The position numbers were made by a program, and so were the translations under genes. Below, piece after piece: positions 31,928 through 39,712 of a DNA stretch of 64,000 nt. Every line of letters starts with the position of its first letter. The first letter of the stretch is position 1. Source of the stretch: DASSQJ01 sp963772645 (GTDB lineage Bacteria > Actinomycetota > Actinomycetes > Actinomycetales > Dermatophilaceae); the NCBI GenBank assembly GCA_963772645.1, contig CAVYYD010000015.1, forward strand, positions 62,001-126,000. The letters are read 5' to 3'. The notes beneath the pieces were generated by a model. The model did no database searches. It was not told the origin of the DNA and saw only the letters and a list, made by a program, of their open reading frames with translations.

Positions 31928-33657
31928 CGACGTCAGCTCGCCCCGCGGACCGCCTGCGCGACGGCGACACCGCGAGCACCCCGCAGCCCTCGGGTGCGGC
32001 CCGTACGGTCGGCGGCCTCGCCGGCTGGGTCGACGACCGGACCGGGGCCGCCAAGCCGGTCGGCTACCTGATGAAGAAGGTCTTCCCGGACCACTGGTCC
32101 TTCATGCTCGGCGAGATCGCGATGTACTCGATGATCGTCTGCCTGGTCACCGGGGCCTTCCTCACCTTCTGGTTCATCCCGAGCTCCGGGCACACCATCT
32201 ACGACGGCTCCTACGTGCCGCTGCGCGGGGTCGACATGTCCCAGGCCTACGCCTCGACGCTCGACATCTCCTTCGACATCAAGGGCGGCCTCATCATCCG
32301 CCAGATCCACCACTGGGCCGCCCTGATGTTCATCGTCGCCCTCACGGTGCACATGTTCCGGGTGTTCTTCACCGGTGCGTTCCGCAAGCCGCGCGAGATC
32401 AACTGGGTCATCGGCTCGGTCCTCGCCCTCCTGGCGATCATCGAGGGCTTCCTCGGCTACTCCCTGCCCGACGACCTGCTCTCCGGCACCGGCATCCGGG
32501 CCATGGAGGGCTTCGTCCAGACCGCCCCGGTCATCGGCTCCTACCTCGTGTTCGCGATCTTCGGCGGGCCGTTCCCCGGCGACATGATCATCCCTCGGCT
32601 GTACTCGGCCCACGTGCTGCTCGTCCCGGCCATCCTGGTCGGGCTCTTCACGGCCCACATCGGGCTCGTCTTCGTCCAGAAGCACACCCAGTTCCCCGGA
32701 CCCGGCCGCACCAACACCAACGTCGTCGGCTACCCGGTGATGCCGGTGTACGCGGCGAAGGCCGGCGGCTTCTTCTTCATCGTCTTCGGCACCATCGCCC
32801 TGGTCTCCGCGCTCGTCCAGATCAACCCGATCTGGGCCTACGGCCCGTACGACCCCTCCCCGGTCACCGCGGGTTCCCAGCCGGACTGGTACATGGGCTT
32901 CGCCGACGGTGCCCTGCGGCTGCTCCCCGGCTGGCTGGAGTTCCACTTCTGGGGCTACACGCTCTCGCTGAACATCGCCCTCGGCGCCCTCGTGCTCCTC
33001 CCCCTGGTGTACATCGTGCTCGGCGTCTACCCCTTCGTCGAGAAGTTCGTGACCCAGGACGAGCGGGAGCACCACCTCCTGCAGCGGCCGCGCAACGCCC
33101 CGACCCGCACGGGGATCGGGATGGCCGGGATCACCGCCTACACCGTGCTGATGTTCGCCTCGGGCAACGACATCATGGCGATCCAGCTCGGGCTCTCGAT
33201 CAACGACCTGACGTGGTTCTTCCGGATCGGCTTCTTCGTCCTGCCGCCCATCGTCTTCTGGGTCGCCAAGCGGACCTGCCTGTCCCTTCAGCGGCGGGAC
33301 CGCGAGACCGTCCTGCACGGCCGGGAGTCGGGAACCATCGTGCGCACCCCGGACGGGCGGTTCTTCGAGCGGCACGAGGCCCTGCTCCCGCACGAGCAGT
33401 GGGTCCTGGTCCAGCACGATCCGGTCGCCCCGCTCGAGCTCGAGCCGGGGAGGGACGAGAACGGCGTCGCCCGGCCCGGCACCCGCAAGGAGCGGGTCCG
33501 CGCGGCGATGTCCCGGTTCTACTACGGGGACGCCGTCAACCCGGTCACCCCGGCCGAGCTCGCCGCGGCACACCACCACGGCTACGAGGCCGAGGCGATC
33601 GAGCCGGGCAGGGAGCCCGCCCAGGTCGGTGCCGGGGAGCCCGCCGAGCGGCCCTGA
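31924..33657 (+). CDS. qcrB: Cytochrome bcc complex cytochrome b subunit
   Basis: A 577-residue cytochrome b. The paired haem ligands are in IIRQIHHWAALMFIVALTVH and RLYSAHVLLVPAILVGLFTAH. The quinol-site motif appears as QPDWYMGF, the PDWY form seen in actinobacteria. Eight or more membrane segments are followed by a long hydrophilic C-terminal tail (PHEQWVLVQHDPVAPLELEP onward), also typical of the group. It oxidises menaquinol in the bcc-aa3 supercomplex. The operon ends here at a strong hairpin (33677-33710). Confidence 0.95.
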   Translation: MTTSARPADRLRDGDTASTPQPSGAARTVGGLAGWVDDRTGAAKPVGYLMKKVFPDHWSFMLGEIAMYSMIVCLVTGAFLTFWFIPSSGHTIYDGSYVPLRGVDMSQAYASTLDISFDIKGGLIIRQIHHWAALMFIVALTVHMFRVFFTGAFRKPREINWVIGSVLALLAIIEGFLGYSLPDDLLSGTGIRAMEGFVQTAPVIGSYLVFAIFGGPFPGDMIIPRLYSAHVLLVPAILVGLFTAHIGLVFVQKHTQFPGPGRTNTNVVGYPVMPVYAAKAGGFFFIVFGTIALVSALVQINPIWAYGPYDPSPVTAGSQPDWYMGFADGALRLLPGWLEFHFWGYTLSLNIALGALVLLPLVYIVLGVYPFVEKFVTQDEREHHLLQRPRNAPTRTGIGMAGITAYTVLMFASGNDIMAIQLGLSINDLTWFFRIGFFVLPPIVFWVAKRTCLSLQRRDRETVLHGRESGTIVRTPDGRFFERHEALLPHEQWVLVQHDPVAPLELEPGRDENGVARPGTRKERVRAAMSRFYYGDAVNPVTPAELAAAHHHGYEAEAIEPGREPAQVGAGEPAERP

Positions 33658-33676
33658 GGGTCCGTCCCGTCGTCCC

Positions 33677-33710
33677 GAGGCCGTGCCCCCACCACCGGGG
33701 GCACGGCCTC
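33677..33710. terminator. Strong bidirectional terminator hairpin after qcrB
   Basis: GAGGCCGTGCCCCC (33677-33690) and GGGGGCACGGCCTC (33697-33710) form a perfect 14-bp stem with the loop ACCACC. It lies between the convergent ends of qcrB and the DUF167 gene and probably stops both transcripts. Confidence 0.85.
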
Positions 33711-33716
33711 GGTGGG

Positions 33717-33989
33717 TCAGGGGCCGAGCAGCTCCAGGAGCCGGGCCCGGCCCCGGGCCGGGTCGCAGGCCAGGTCCAGGACCTTGGTCCTCGACCGCTC
33801 CCCCGTCACGACGGTGACGTCCCGCACGCGCAGCCCGAACGCCTCGGCCACCGCGGCGCGCACGGCGGCCGTGGCGGCGCCGTCCACGGCTCGCGCGGCC
33901 ACGGACACGGTGAGGACCTCCTGGCCGCCCCAGCGGCCGCTGACGCGCGTCCTCGACGCCCCGGGACGGACCCGCACGGTGAGACGCAC
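33717..33989 (-). CDS. DUF167 (YggU) family protein
   Basis: A 90-residue protein: VRLTVRVRPGASRTRVSGRW at the N-terminus, LTVSVAARAVDGAATAAVRA, and the conserved VVTGERSRTKVLDLAC. Known structures of the family are small alpha/beta folds of unknown function. The GTG at 33989 gives the usual family length. It is convergent with qcrB and divergent from the metallopeptidase gene at 34056. Confidence 0.85.
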   Translation of the reverse strand: MRLTVRVRPGASRTRVSGRWGGQEVLTVSVAARAVDGAATAAVRAAVAEAFGLRVRDVTVVTGERSRTKVLDLACDPARGRARLLELLGP

Positions 33990-34055
33990 CCGGTCATCGT
34001 GCCACCGTCTCCTCCGGCGGGTGACACGGCCGGAGCGCTCGGGCAGGCTGTCGTC

Positions 34056-34409
34056 GTGCACCCGCTGACCGAGGACGAGTTCGACGCCCTCGTCGAGGAC
34101 GCGCTCGACGAGGTGCCCGAGGAGCTCATGGCCATGCTCGACAACGTCGTCTTCCTCGTCGAGGACGAGCCCCCTGCCGAGGATCCCGACCTCCTCGGCG
34201 TCTACGACGGGGTCCCCCTCACCGAGCGTGGCGACGCGTGGGCGGCCGGCGCCCTGCCCGACCGGATCGTCCTCTACCGAGGCCCGCTGACCCGGATGTG
34301 CGCCGACGCCGACGAGCTGACCGAGGAGGTGGCGGTCACCGTGGTGCACGAGATCGCCCACCACTTCGGCATCGACGACGCCGCGCTCCACGAGCTCGGC
34401 TGGGGCTGA
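34056..34409 (+). CDS. Zincin-like metallopeptidase family protein
   Basis: A 117-residue minimal metallopeptidase: VHPLTEDEFDALVEDALDEV, VVFLVEDEPPAEDPDLLGVY, DRIVLYRGPLTRMC and the zinc motif VTVVHEIAHHFGIDD (HEIAHHFGID). This is the small cytoplasmic zincin family (DUF1025). The natural substrate is unknown. The GTG start gives the standard family N-terminus. It ends convergently with ctaF at a short hairpin. Confidence 0.87.
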   Translation: MHPLTEDEFDALVEDALDEVPEELMAMLDNVVFLVEDEPPAEDPDLLGVYDGVPLTERGDAWAAGALPDRIVLYRGPLTRMCADADELTEEVAVTVVHEIAHHFGIDDAALHELGWG

Positions 34410-34423
34410 CCCGGCGTCAGCCC
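34403..34423. terminator. Hairpin between the metallopeptidase gene and ctaF
   Basis: GGGCTGAC (34403-34410) pairs perfectly with GTCAGCCC (34416-34423) over the loop CCGGC. The stop codon of the rightward gene is inside the stem. Confidence 0.5.
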
Positions 34424-34444
34424 GGCGCCCGCACGCCCCCGGGG

Positions 34445-34858
34445 TCAGAGCGCGTGCTCGCCCTTCCAGTACTCGAAGGTCCAGGCGACCAGGGCCGGGA
34501 CGCCGACGAACACGCCGATGAAGACCAGCCACCAGCCGACGGCGAGCCCGAGGAACATCACCGCGGCCGAGGCGGCGAGGAACAGCGGCGCCCAGCTGTG
34601 CGGGCTGAAGAAGCCGTACTCGCCCTGGATCTCGTCGATGTCACCGAGCGGGTCGTCCGACGGGTCGGTCTCGAGCCGTCGACGGGTCATCCACAGGTAC
34701 CAGGCGATCATCCAGCCGAGGAGGCCACCGAGGGTGAAGCCGACGGTACCGACCCACTCGGTTCCGATCGGCGTGGACGACGTCCACAGCCCGTAGATCG
34801 TGGCCATGACGAAGGCGAACACGCCGATGAGCACGCCGATGCGCTCCATCGCTCGCAC
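34445..34858 (-). CDS. ctaF: Cytochrome c oxidase subunit IV (actinobacterial type)
   Basis: A 137-residue protein with four membrane segments in two pairs: IGVLIGVFAFVMATIYGLWT, GFTLGGLLGWMIAWYLWMTR, then APLFLAASAAVMFLGLAVGW and VFIGVFVGVPALVAWTFEYW. The central loop EIQGEYGFFSPHSWAPLFLA is the signature of actinobacterial subunit IV. The GTG at 34858 is 3 bp after the ctaD stop, so it is coupled. An ATG three codons in is the alternative. Confidence 0.9.
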   Translation of the reverse strand: MRAMERIGVLIGVFAFVMATIYGLWTSSTPIGTEWVGTVGFTLGGLLGWMIAWYLWMTRRRLETDPSDDPLGDIDEIQGEYGFFSPHSWAPLFLAASAAVMFLGLAVGWWLVFIGVFVGVPALVAWTFEYWKGEHAL

Positions 34859-34861
34859 GGG

Positions 34862-36637
34862 TCAGTCCTCCTGGGTCTTCTCGGTGGAGTCGACGAACCC
34901 GGCGTCCTCGAGGTCGGCCGGGCCCATCGCGGAGACGAGCGAGCTGGCCCGGCTGTGGGCGGCGTCGTGGACGCCGGCCGGTGCGATCTCCGGGTGGTGC
35001 AGGTCGAAGGCGGGGCGCTCGGAGCGGATCCGCGGGATGGAGTCGAAGTTGTGCCGCGGCGGCGGGCACGAGGTCGCCCACTCCAGCGAGGCGCCGTACC
35101 CCCAGGGGTCGTCGGTCTCCACCATCGGGGCGGTCCGCCACGTCTTCCAGACGTTGTAGAAGAACGGCAGCATCGAGGCCCCGAGCAGGAACGCACCCGC
35201 CGTGGAGATCTGGTTGCCGAGCTGGAAGCCGTCCTCGGGCAGGTAGTCGGCGTAGCGACGCGGCATGCCCTGGATGCCGAGCAGGTGCTGGACGAAGAAC
35301 GTGGTGTGGAAGCCGATGAACAGCATCCAGAAGTGGAGCTTGCCGAGCCGCTCGTCGAGCATCCGGCCGGTCAGCTTGGGCCACCAGAAGTAGTACCCGG
35401 CGAACATCGCGAAGACGACGGTCCCGAAGACGACGTAGTGGAAGTGGGCGACGACGAAGTAGCTGTCGGAGAGCTGGAAGTCCAGCGCCGGGCTGGCGAG
35501 GATCACCCCGGTCAGGCCGCCGAAGAGGAAGGTGACCAGGAAGCCGAGCACCCACAGCAGCGGGGTGTCGAAGGAGAGCTTGCCGCCCCACATCGTGCCG
35601 ATCCAGTTGAAGAACTTCACCCCGGTGGGCACCGCGATGAGCATCGTCATGATCGCGAAGAACGGCAGCAGCACCTGGCCGGTGACGTACATGTGGTGCG
35701 CCCAGACGCTCACCGAGAGGGCGGCGATCGCGATCGTCGCGTAGACCAGGGTCTTGTAGCCGAAGATCGGCTTGCGGGAGAACACCGGCAGCACCTCGGA
35801 GATGATCCCGAAGAACGGCAGCGCGATGACGTACACCTCGGGGTGGCCGAAGAACCAGAAGATGTGCTGCCACATGATCGGCCCGCCGCTGGCGACGTCG
35901 AAGATGTGGGCGCCGAACCGCCGGTCCGCGCCGAGGGCGAAGAGCGCCGCGGCCAGGGCGGGGAAGATCAGCAGGACGAGGATCGAGGTGATGAGCACCG
36001 TCCAGGTGAAGATCGGCATCCGGAACATCGTCATGCCCGGGGCGCGCATCGTCAGGATCGTCGTGATGAAGTTGACCGCCCCGAGGATGGTGCCGAAGCC
36101 GGCGAGCGCGAGCCCGAACACCCACAGGTCGCCGCCGAGGCCGGGGCTGAACGAGACGTCGGAGAGCGGGGTGTAGGCGAACCAGCCGAAGGCCGCCGCG
36201 CCCCCCGGGGTGAGGAAGCCGGCGCCGGCGATCATCCCGCCGAAGAGGTAGAGCCAGTAGGCGAACATGTTCAGCCGCGGGAACGCGACGTCCGGCGAGC
36301 CGATCTGCAACGGCATCAGCGCGTTGGCGAAGCCGGCGAAGAGCGGGGTCGCGAAGAGCAGCAGCATGATCGTGCCGTGCATCGTGAAGAGCTGGTTGTA
36401 CTGGTCGGGGTTGTCCACCAGCTGCAGCCCCGGCTCGAACAGCTCGGCGCGGATGATCAGGGCCATGATGCCGCCGAGCAGGAACCAGACGAACGAGGTG
36501 ATGAAGTAGAGGTTGCCGATGACCTTGTGGTCGGTCGTGGTGACCCACTTGACGACGGTCGCGCCCGGCGCGAGCCGCTTGGTGCGGGCCGGCGCCTGAG
36601 CCGTCCGCAGCATCGTGGAGTCGGTGGCGGCGGTCAT
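34862..36637 (-). CDS. ctaD: Cytochrome c oxidase subunit I
   Basis: A 591-residue haem-copper oxidase core with twelve membrane segments. Metal ligands are in TMHGTIMLLLFATPLF (low-spin haem), WFFGHPEVYVIALPFFG (CuB His with the linked Tyr), AHHMYVTGQ (CuB) and VAHFHYVVFGTVVFA (haem a3 and haem a). The K-channel region FSRKPIFGYKTLVYATIAI is present. It reduces oxygen to water and pumps protons. It starts 2 bp after ctaC in the order ctaC-ctaD-ctaF. Confidence 0.96.
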   Translation of the reverse strand: MTAATDSTMLRTAQAPARTKRLAPGATVVKWVTTTDHKVIGNLYFITSFVWFLLGGIMALIIRAELFEPGLQLVDNPDQYNQLFTMHGTIMLLLFATPLFAGFANALMPLQIGSPDVAFPRLNMFAYWLYLFGGMIAGAGFLTPGGAAAFGWFAYTPLSDVSFSPGLGGDLWVFGLALAGFGTILGAVNFITTILTMRAPGMTMFRMPIFTWTVLITSILVLLIFPALAAALFALGADRRFGAHIFDVASGGPIMWQHIFWFFGHPEVYVIALPFFGIISEVLPVFSRKPIFGYKTLVYATIAIAALSVSVWAHHMYVTGQVLLPFFAIMTMLIAVPTGVKFFNWIGTMWGGKLSFDTPLLWVLGFLVTFLFGGLTGVILASPALDFQLSDSYFVVAHFHYVVFGTVVFAMFAGYYFWWPKLTGRMLDERLGKLHFWMLFIGFHTTFFVQHLLGIQGMPRRYADYLPEDGFQLGNQISTAGAFLLGASMLPFFYNVWKTWRTAPMVETDDPWGYGASLEWATSCPPPRHNFDSIPRIRSERPAFDLHHPEIAPAGVHDAAHSRASSLVSAMGPADLEDAGFVDSTEKTQED

Positions 36638-36639
36638 GC

Positions 36640-37530
36640 TCAGTTCCCTCCGACGGAGACGGTCTGGCCGTTCATCAGCTGCTCACGGTTGAGCGAGTTG
36701 TTCAGGAGCCCGGTCTGGCCCGCGGCTCGCAGGTCGGACAGGTGCCGGTCGTACTCCTCGCGGCTGACGACCTTGACGTTGAACAGCATGTGCGAGTGGT
36801 AGGCGCCGCACAGCTCGGCGCACTTGCCGGCGAACTGGCCCTCCTGGGTGGGTACGACCTGGAACCGGTTGACACGGCCGGGGATCATGTCCATCTTCTG
36901 GAGGAAGGCGGGGACCCAGAAGGAGTGGATGACGTCGCGGGAGGTCAGGACGAACTCGACCCGCTCGTTCACCGGCAGGTAGAGGGTCGGGATCGTCTTC
37001 TCGGCGCCGGGCTCGCCGGTGAGGATCGCCTGGGTGCCGGCCTCGTGGACGTTCGCCTCGAGGTAGTTGAAGTCCCAGCTCCACTGCTTGCCGATGACGT
37101 TGACCGTGAGGTCGGGGGTCTTCGAGGTGTCCACCAGCGCCGACTCGTCCCGGGCGGTGTAGTAGAAGAACACGACGACCATGAAGATCGGGACGACCGT
37201 GAAGAGGATCTCGATCGGGATGTTGTACCGCAGCTGCACCGGCAGCTCGGTGTCGTCCTTCTTCCTCCGGTAGGCCGAGACGCACCAGACCACGAGGCCG
37301 ATGACGAGCAGGCCGACCGCGATGAGCGCGATCCAGGCCCCGATCCACAGGGTCGTGACCCGCTGGCCGCCCTCGGTGACCGCGTGCGGGAGCCAGCCGG
37401 AGGAGGCGTCACCGCGGAGGTTGCCGCTCGCGCACCCGCCGAGGAGGGTCGCCGTCAGCGCGCCGAGGAGCACCGGGACGCCGGTTCGGCGGCCGTTGCG
37501 GCGAGGCGTGGGGAGGTCGTGCTGGCGCAC
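36640..37530 (-). CDS. ctaC: Cytochrome c oxidase subunit II (CuA)
   Basis: A 296-residue subunit that receives electrons from cytochrome cc. The N-terminus has a lipoprotein signal with the lipobox LLGGCASG. Two membrane segments follow (WIGAWIALIAVGLLVIGLVV and EILFTVVPIFMVVVFFYYTA). The CuA domain has IGKQWSWDFNYLEANVHEAG, DVIHSFWVPAFLQKMDMIPG and the copper ligands CAELCGAYHSHM. The GTG at 37530 was chosen because GAAGGGTG lies upstream and it gives a normal signal peptide. A TAGGCT -10 at complement 37573-37578 would leave a leader of about 36 nt. Confidence 0.94.
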   Translation of the reverse strand: MRQHDLPTPRRNGRRTGVPVLLGALTATLLGGCASGNLRGDASSGWLPHAVTEGGQRVTTLWIGAWIALIAVGLLVIGLVVWCVSAYRRKKDDTELPVQLRYNIPIEILFTVVPIFMVVVFFYYTARDESALVDTSKTPDLTVNVIGKQWSWDFNYLEANVHEAGTQAILTGEPGAEKTIPTLYLPVNERVEFVLTSRDVIHSFWVPAFLQKMDMIPGRVNRFQVVPTQEGQFAGKCAELCGAYHSHMLFNVKVVSREEYDRHLSDLRAAGQTGLLNNSLNREQLMNGQTVSVGGN

Positions 37531-37613
37531 CGCTGCACCCTTCGTCAGGAGTGAGTCGACAGGACACACGGGAGCCTACTGCACACCCTGCGCGGTTGAC
37601 AGGTAGGGGGGGA

Positions 37614-37619
37614 TACCGT
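37614..37619 (+). promoter_or_regulatory. -10 element for the desulfurase-like gene, leaderless start
   Basis: TACCGT ends 6 nt before the GTG at 37626. A TTGACA at 37596-37601 is only 12 bp upstream of it, too close for a normal -35. Confidence 0.5.
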
Positions 37620-37625
37620 CGAGGC

Positions 37626-38792
37626 GTGGCGCACAACAGCTTCCGGGTCGCCGTGGGGTCCACCGCCGAGGGCCTCCTCGACGCCGGCCGGGGGCCGCTG
37701 CACCCGTCGGCAGCACGGACGCTGACCACCGCCGTCGAGGTCGCCTGGGCCGACCCGACGCACCGGCACGGCCCCGGCCGGCGCGCCCGGGCCCACCTCG
37801 ACGCGGCCCGCGAGGTGCTCGCCGGCGCGCTCGGGGTGCGCCCCGAGGAGCTGTCGGTCCACGCCAGCGCCGAGGACGCCCTCGAGCTCGGCCTCGCCGG
37901 GCTGCGGCACGGCCGCCGCCGGGTGGGTGAGCAGGTCGTGGCGTCGGCGGTCGAGCGGTCGGTGGTCCTGCTCTCCCCCGGGGTCGGGCGGACCGTGCCG
38001 GTCGGGCGCGACGGGCGGCTGGACCTCGACGACTGGTCGCGCGCCGTCGCCGCTCCCGGGGTCGCGGCCGCGGTGCTCCAGGCGGCCAACGCGGAGGTGG
38101 GCACCCGGCAGCCGGTCCTCGAGGCGACCCGGCGGGCCGCCGAGCACGAGGTGCCGGTGCTGCTCGACGCCACCGCCTCGCTGGGCCGCGACGACCTCCC
38201 GGCGGGGGTCGGCTCGGTCCTCGTCGCGGACGCGGCGTCCTTCGGCGGTCCGCCGCTCGGCCTGCTCGCCGTGCGCACCGGGACCCGCTGGGGGCTGCCC
38301 GGGCCGCGGCACGCGGCCGAGCAGGGGCGCGCCGGCGCCGCTCCGTGGGTGCCGCCGGTGCTCGCCGCCGCGGCGACCTGGCGGGCGGCCGAGGCCGAGC
38401 GTGAGCAGGAGGAGGCCTCGGCGCGGAGGCTCGTGGACCGCATCCGCTCTGCCGCGGCCGCGGTCCGCGACGTCGTCGTCGCCGGCGACCCGCTCGACCG
38501 GCTTCCGCACGTCGTCACCTTCAGCGTGCTCTTCGCCGACGGGGAGGTGCTCCTCGACGAGCTGGGCCGCCGAGGGCTGGCCGTGGCGTCGGGGTCGGCC
38601 TGCACGTCGAGCACGCTGCGCCCCAGCCACGTGCTCGCCGCCATGGGAATGCTCACCCAGGGCAACGTGCGGGTCACCCTCCCGCTGGCGGCGGTCTCCC
38701 CCACCCGCGAGGCCGACGTCGACCGGCTGTGTACCGAGCTCGAGGGCGCGGTCGCGGCGGTCCGGGCCCGGCTCGGGACGGCCGGCCTGTGA
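37626..38792 (+). CDS. Cysteine desulfurase-like protein lacking the PLP lysine
   Basis: A 388-residue fold type I aminotransferase class V protein related to NifS/IscS. Conserved parts are VHASAEDALELGLAGL, QAANAEVGTRQPVLEATRRA (NEVGT motif), LLDATASLGRDDLPAG (PLP aspartate) and VASGSACTSSTLRPSHVLAA, with the persulfide cysteine near residue 326 and NVRVTLPLA. The lysine that holds PLP, normally in S-x-HK-x-x-GP, is missing: here the strand reads VADAASFGGPPLGLLAVR near residue 200-212. The histidine that stacks on PLP is also absent (VERSVV). The frame is clean, so this is not an indel effect. It overlaps tusA by four bases. It may be a non-catalytic sulfur carrier or scaffold. Confidence 0.8.
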   Translation: MAHNSFRVAVGSTAEGLLDAGRGPLHPSAARTLTTAVEVAWADPTHRHGPGRRARAHLDAAREVLAGALGVRPEELSVHASAEDALELGLAGLRHGRRRVGEQVVASAVERSVVLLSPGVGRTVPVGRDGRLDLDDWSRAVAAPGVAAAVLQAANAEVGTRQPVLEATRRAAEHEVPVLLDATASLGRDDLPAGVGSVLVADAASFGGPPLGLLAVRTGTRWGLPGPRHAAEQGRAGAAPWVPPVLAAAATWRAAEAEREQEEASARRLVDRIRSAAAAVRDVVVAGDPLDRLPHVVTFSVLFADGEVLLDELGRRGLAVASGSACTSSTLRPSHVLAAMGMLTQGNVRVTLPLAAVSPTREADVDRLCTELEGAVAAVRARLGTAGL

Positions 38793-39037
38793 CCGCCCGG
38801 CCGGTCGTCGACGCCCGTGGGCTGCGGTGCCCGCAGCCGGTCGTCCTGGCCGCCCGGGCCACCCACGACCTGCCCGAGGGTGCGGTCGTCGTCCTCCTCG
38901 CCGACGACCCGGCGGCCGAGGTCGACGTCCGGGCGTGGGCGTGGATGCGTGGCCACCAGGTCGCGGTCACCGACGCGCAGGGGTGGAGCGTCTACACGGT
39001 GCTGGTCGGGGCCGGCGCGAGCGAGAAGTCGACCTGA
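38789..39037 (+). CDS. tusA: TusA family sulfur carrier protein
   Basis: An 82-residue TusA/SirA protein: VTARPVVDARGLRCPQPVVL with the conserved CPxP cysteine that carries persulfide sulfur, then VVLLADDPAAEVDVRAWAWM and GWSVYTVLVGA. Its GTG overlaps the stop of the desulfurase-like gene by four bases, so the two are made together. TusA normally takes sulfur from a cysteine desulfurase, which makes the missing PLP lysine in its partner notable. The 3' end overlaps the convergent aat gene by 46 bp. Confidence 0.88.
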   Translation: MTARPVVDARGLRCPQPVVLAARATHDLPEGAVVVLLADDPAAEVDVRAWAWMRGHQVAVTDAQGWSVYTVLVGAGASEKST

Positions 39038-39699
39038 GGTGCGTCCAGGGCCCCCGCGAGCCGGTCCAGGTAGAGCTGCCGCGGCCACTCCTCGGCGCCG
39101 AGCCGGCGCAGGTGGTCGGTGGCCCACTGGACGTCGACGATGCGGCGCCGGTCACCGTCCGCGTGGAACCGTCGGGCCAGCCCGACGAGCGCGACCTTCG
39201 AGGCGTCGCGGACCCGGTGGAACATCGACTCGCCCGCGAACAGGCCACCGACCGACACCCCGTAGAGCCCGCCGGCGAGCTCACCGTCCTGCCAGGCCTC
39301 GACGCTGTGGGCCCAGCCGAGCTCGTGCAGCCGCCGGTACGCGGCGGCGACCTCGTCGGTGATCCAGCGACCGTCGCGCGCCGGGTCCCCGCAGGCGGCG
39401 ACGACCTCGTCGAACACGGTGTCGACGCGCACCTCGAAGCGGGGCAGGACCTGGCGCAGGGACTTGCGGACCCGCAGGCCGCCCGCCGGGATCACCCCCC
39501 GCGGGTCGGGCGACCACCAGCCCAGCGTCCCGGTCCCGTGCCGGCCCAGGCCCATCGGGAACAACCCGATCCGATAGGCCGCGAGCAGGGTGCCGGGCTC
39601 GAGGTCGGCGCCGGCCGCGACGAGGTCCTCCCCGGGGGCGGCGCGGGCGCCGTCGAGCAGCCACCCGGTGGGCGGCGGCTCGATCGGGGGGAAGACCAC
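38992..39699 (-). CDS. aat: Leucyl/phenylalanyl-tRNA-protein transferase
   Basis: A 235-residue enzyme of the N-degron pathway that adds Leu or Phe from tRNA to proteins with basic N-termini. It shows AAYRIGLFPMGLGRHGTGTL with GWWSPDPRGVIPAG, LHELGWAHSVEAWQDGELAG, GGLYGVSVGGLFAGESMFHR and a final VDVQWATDHLRRLGAEEWPR. The GTG at 39699 gives the usual N-terminus (VVFPPIEPPPTGW). It lies 13 bp downstream of adoK in the same direction. Confidence 0.92.
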   Translation of the reverse strand: MVFPPIEPPPTGWLLDGARAAPGEDLVAAGADLEPGTLLAAYRIGLFPMGLGRHGTGTLGWWSPDPRGVIPAGGLRVRKSLRQVLPRFEVRVDTVFDEVVAACGDPARDGRWITDEVAAAYRRLHELGWAHSVEAWQDGELAGGLYGVSVGGLFAGESMFHRVRDASKVALVGLARRFHADGDRRRIVDVQWATDHLRRLGAEEWPRQLYLDRLAGALDAPQVDFSLAPAPTSTV

Positions 39700-39712
39700 G
39701 GGGGGCTCGCGG

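Noticed and set aside
37596..37601. TTGACA as a -35 box for the desulfurase-like gene.
   Set aside because: It is 12 bp from the only plausible -10 (37614-37619), too short for normal promoter spacing.
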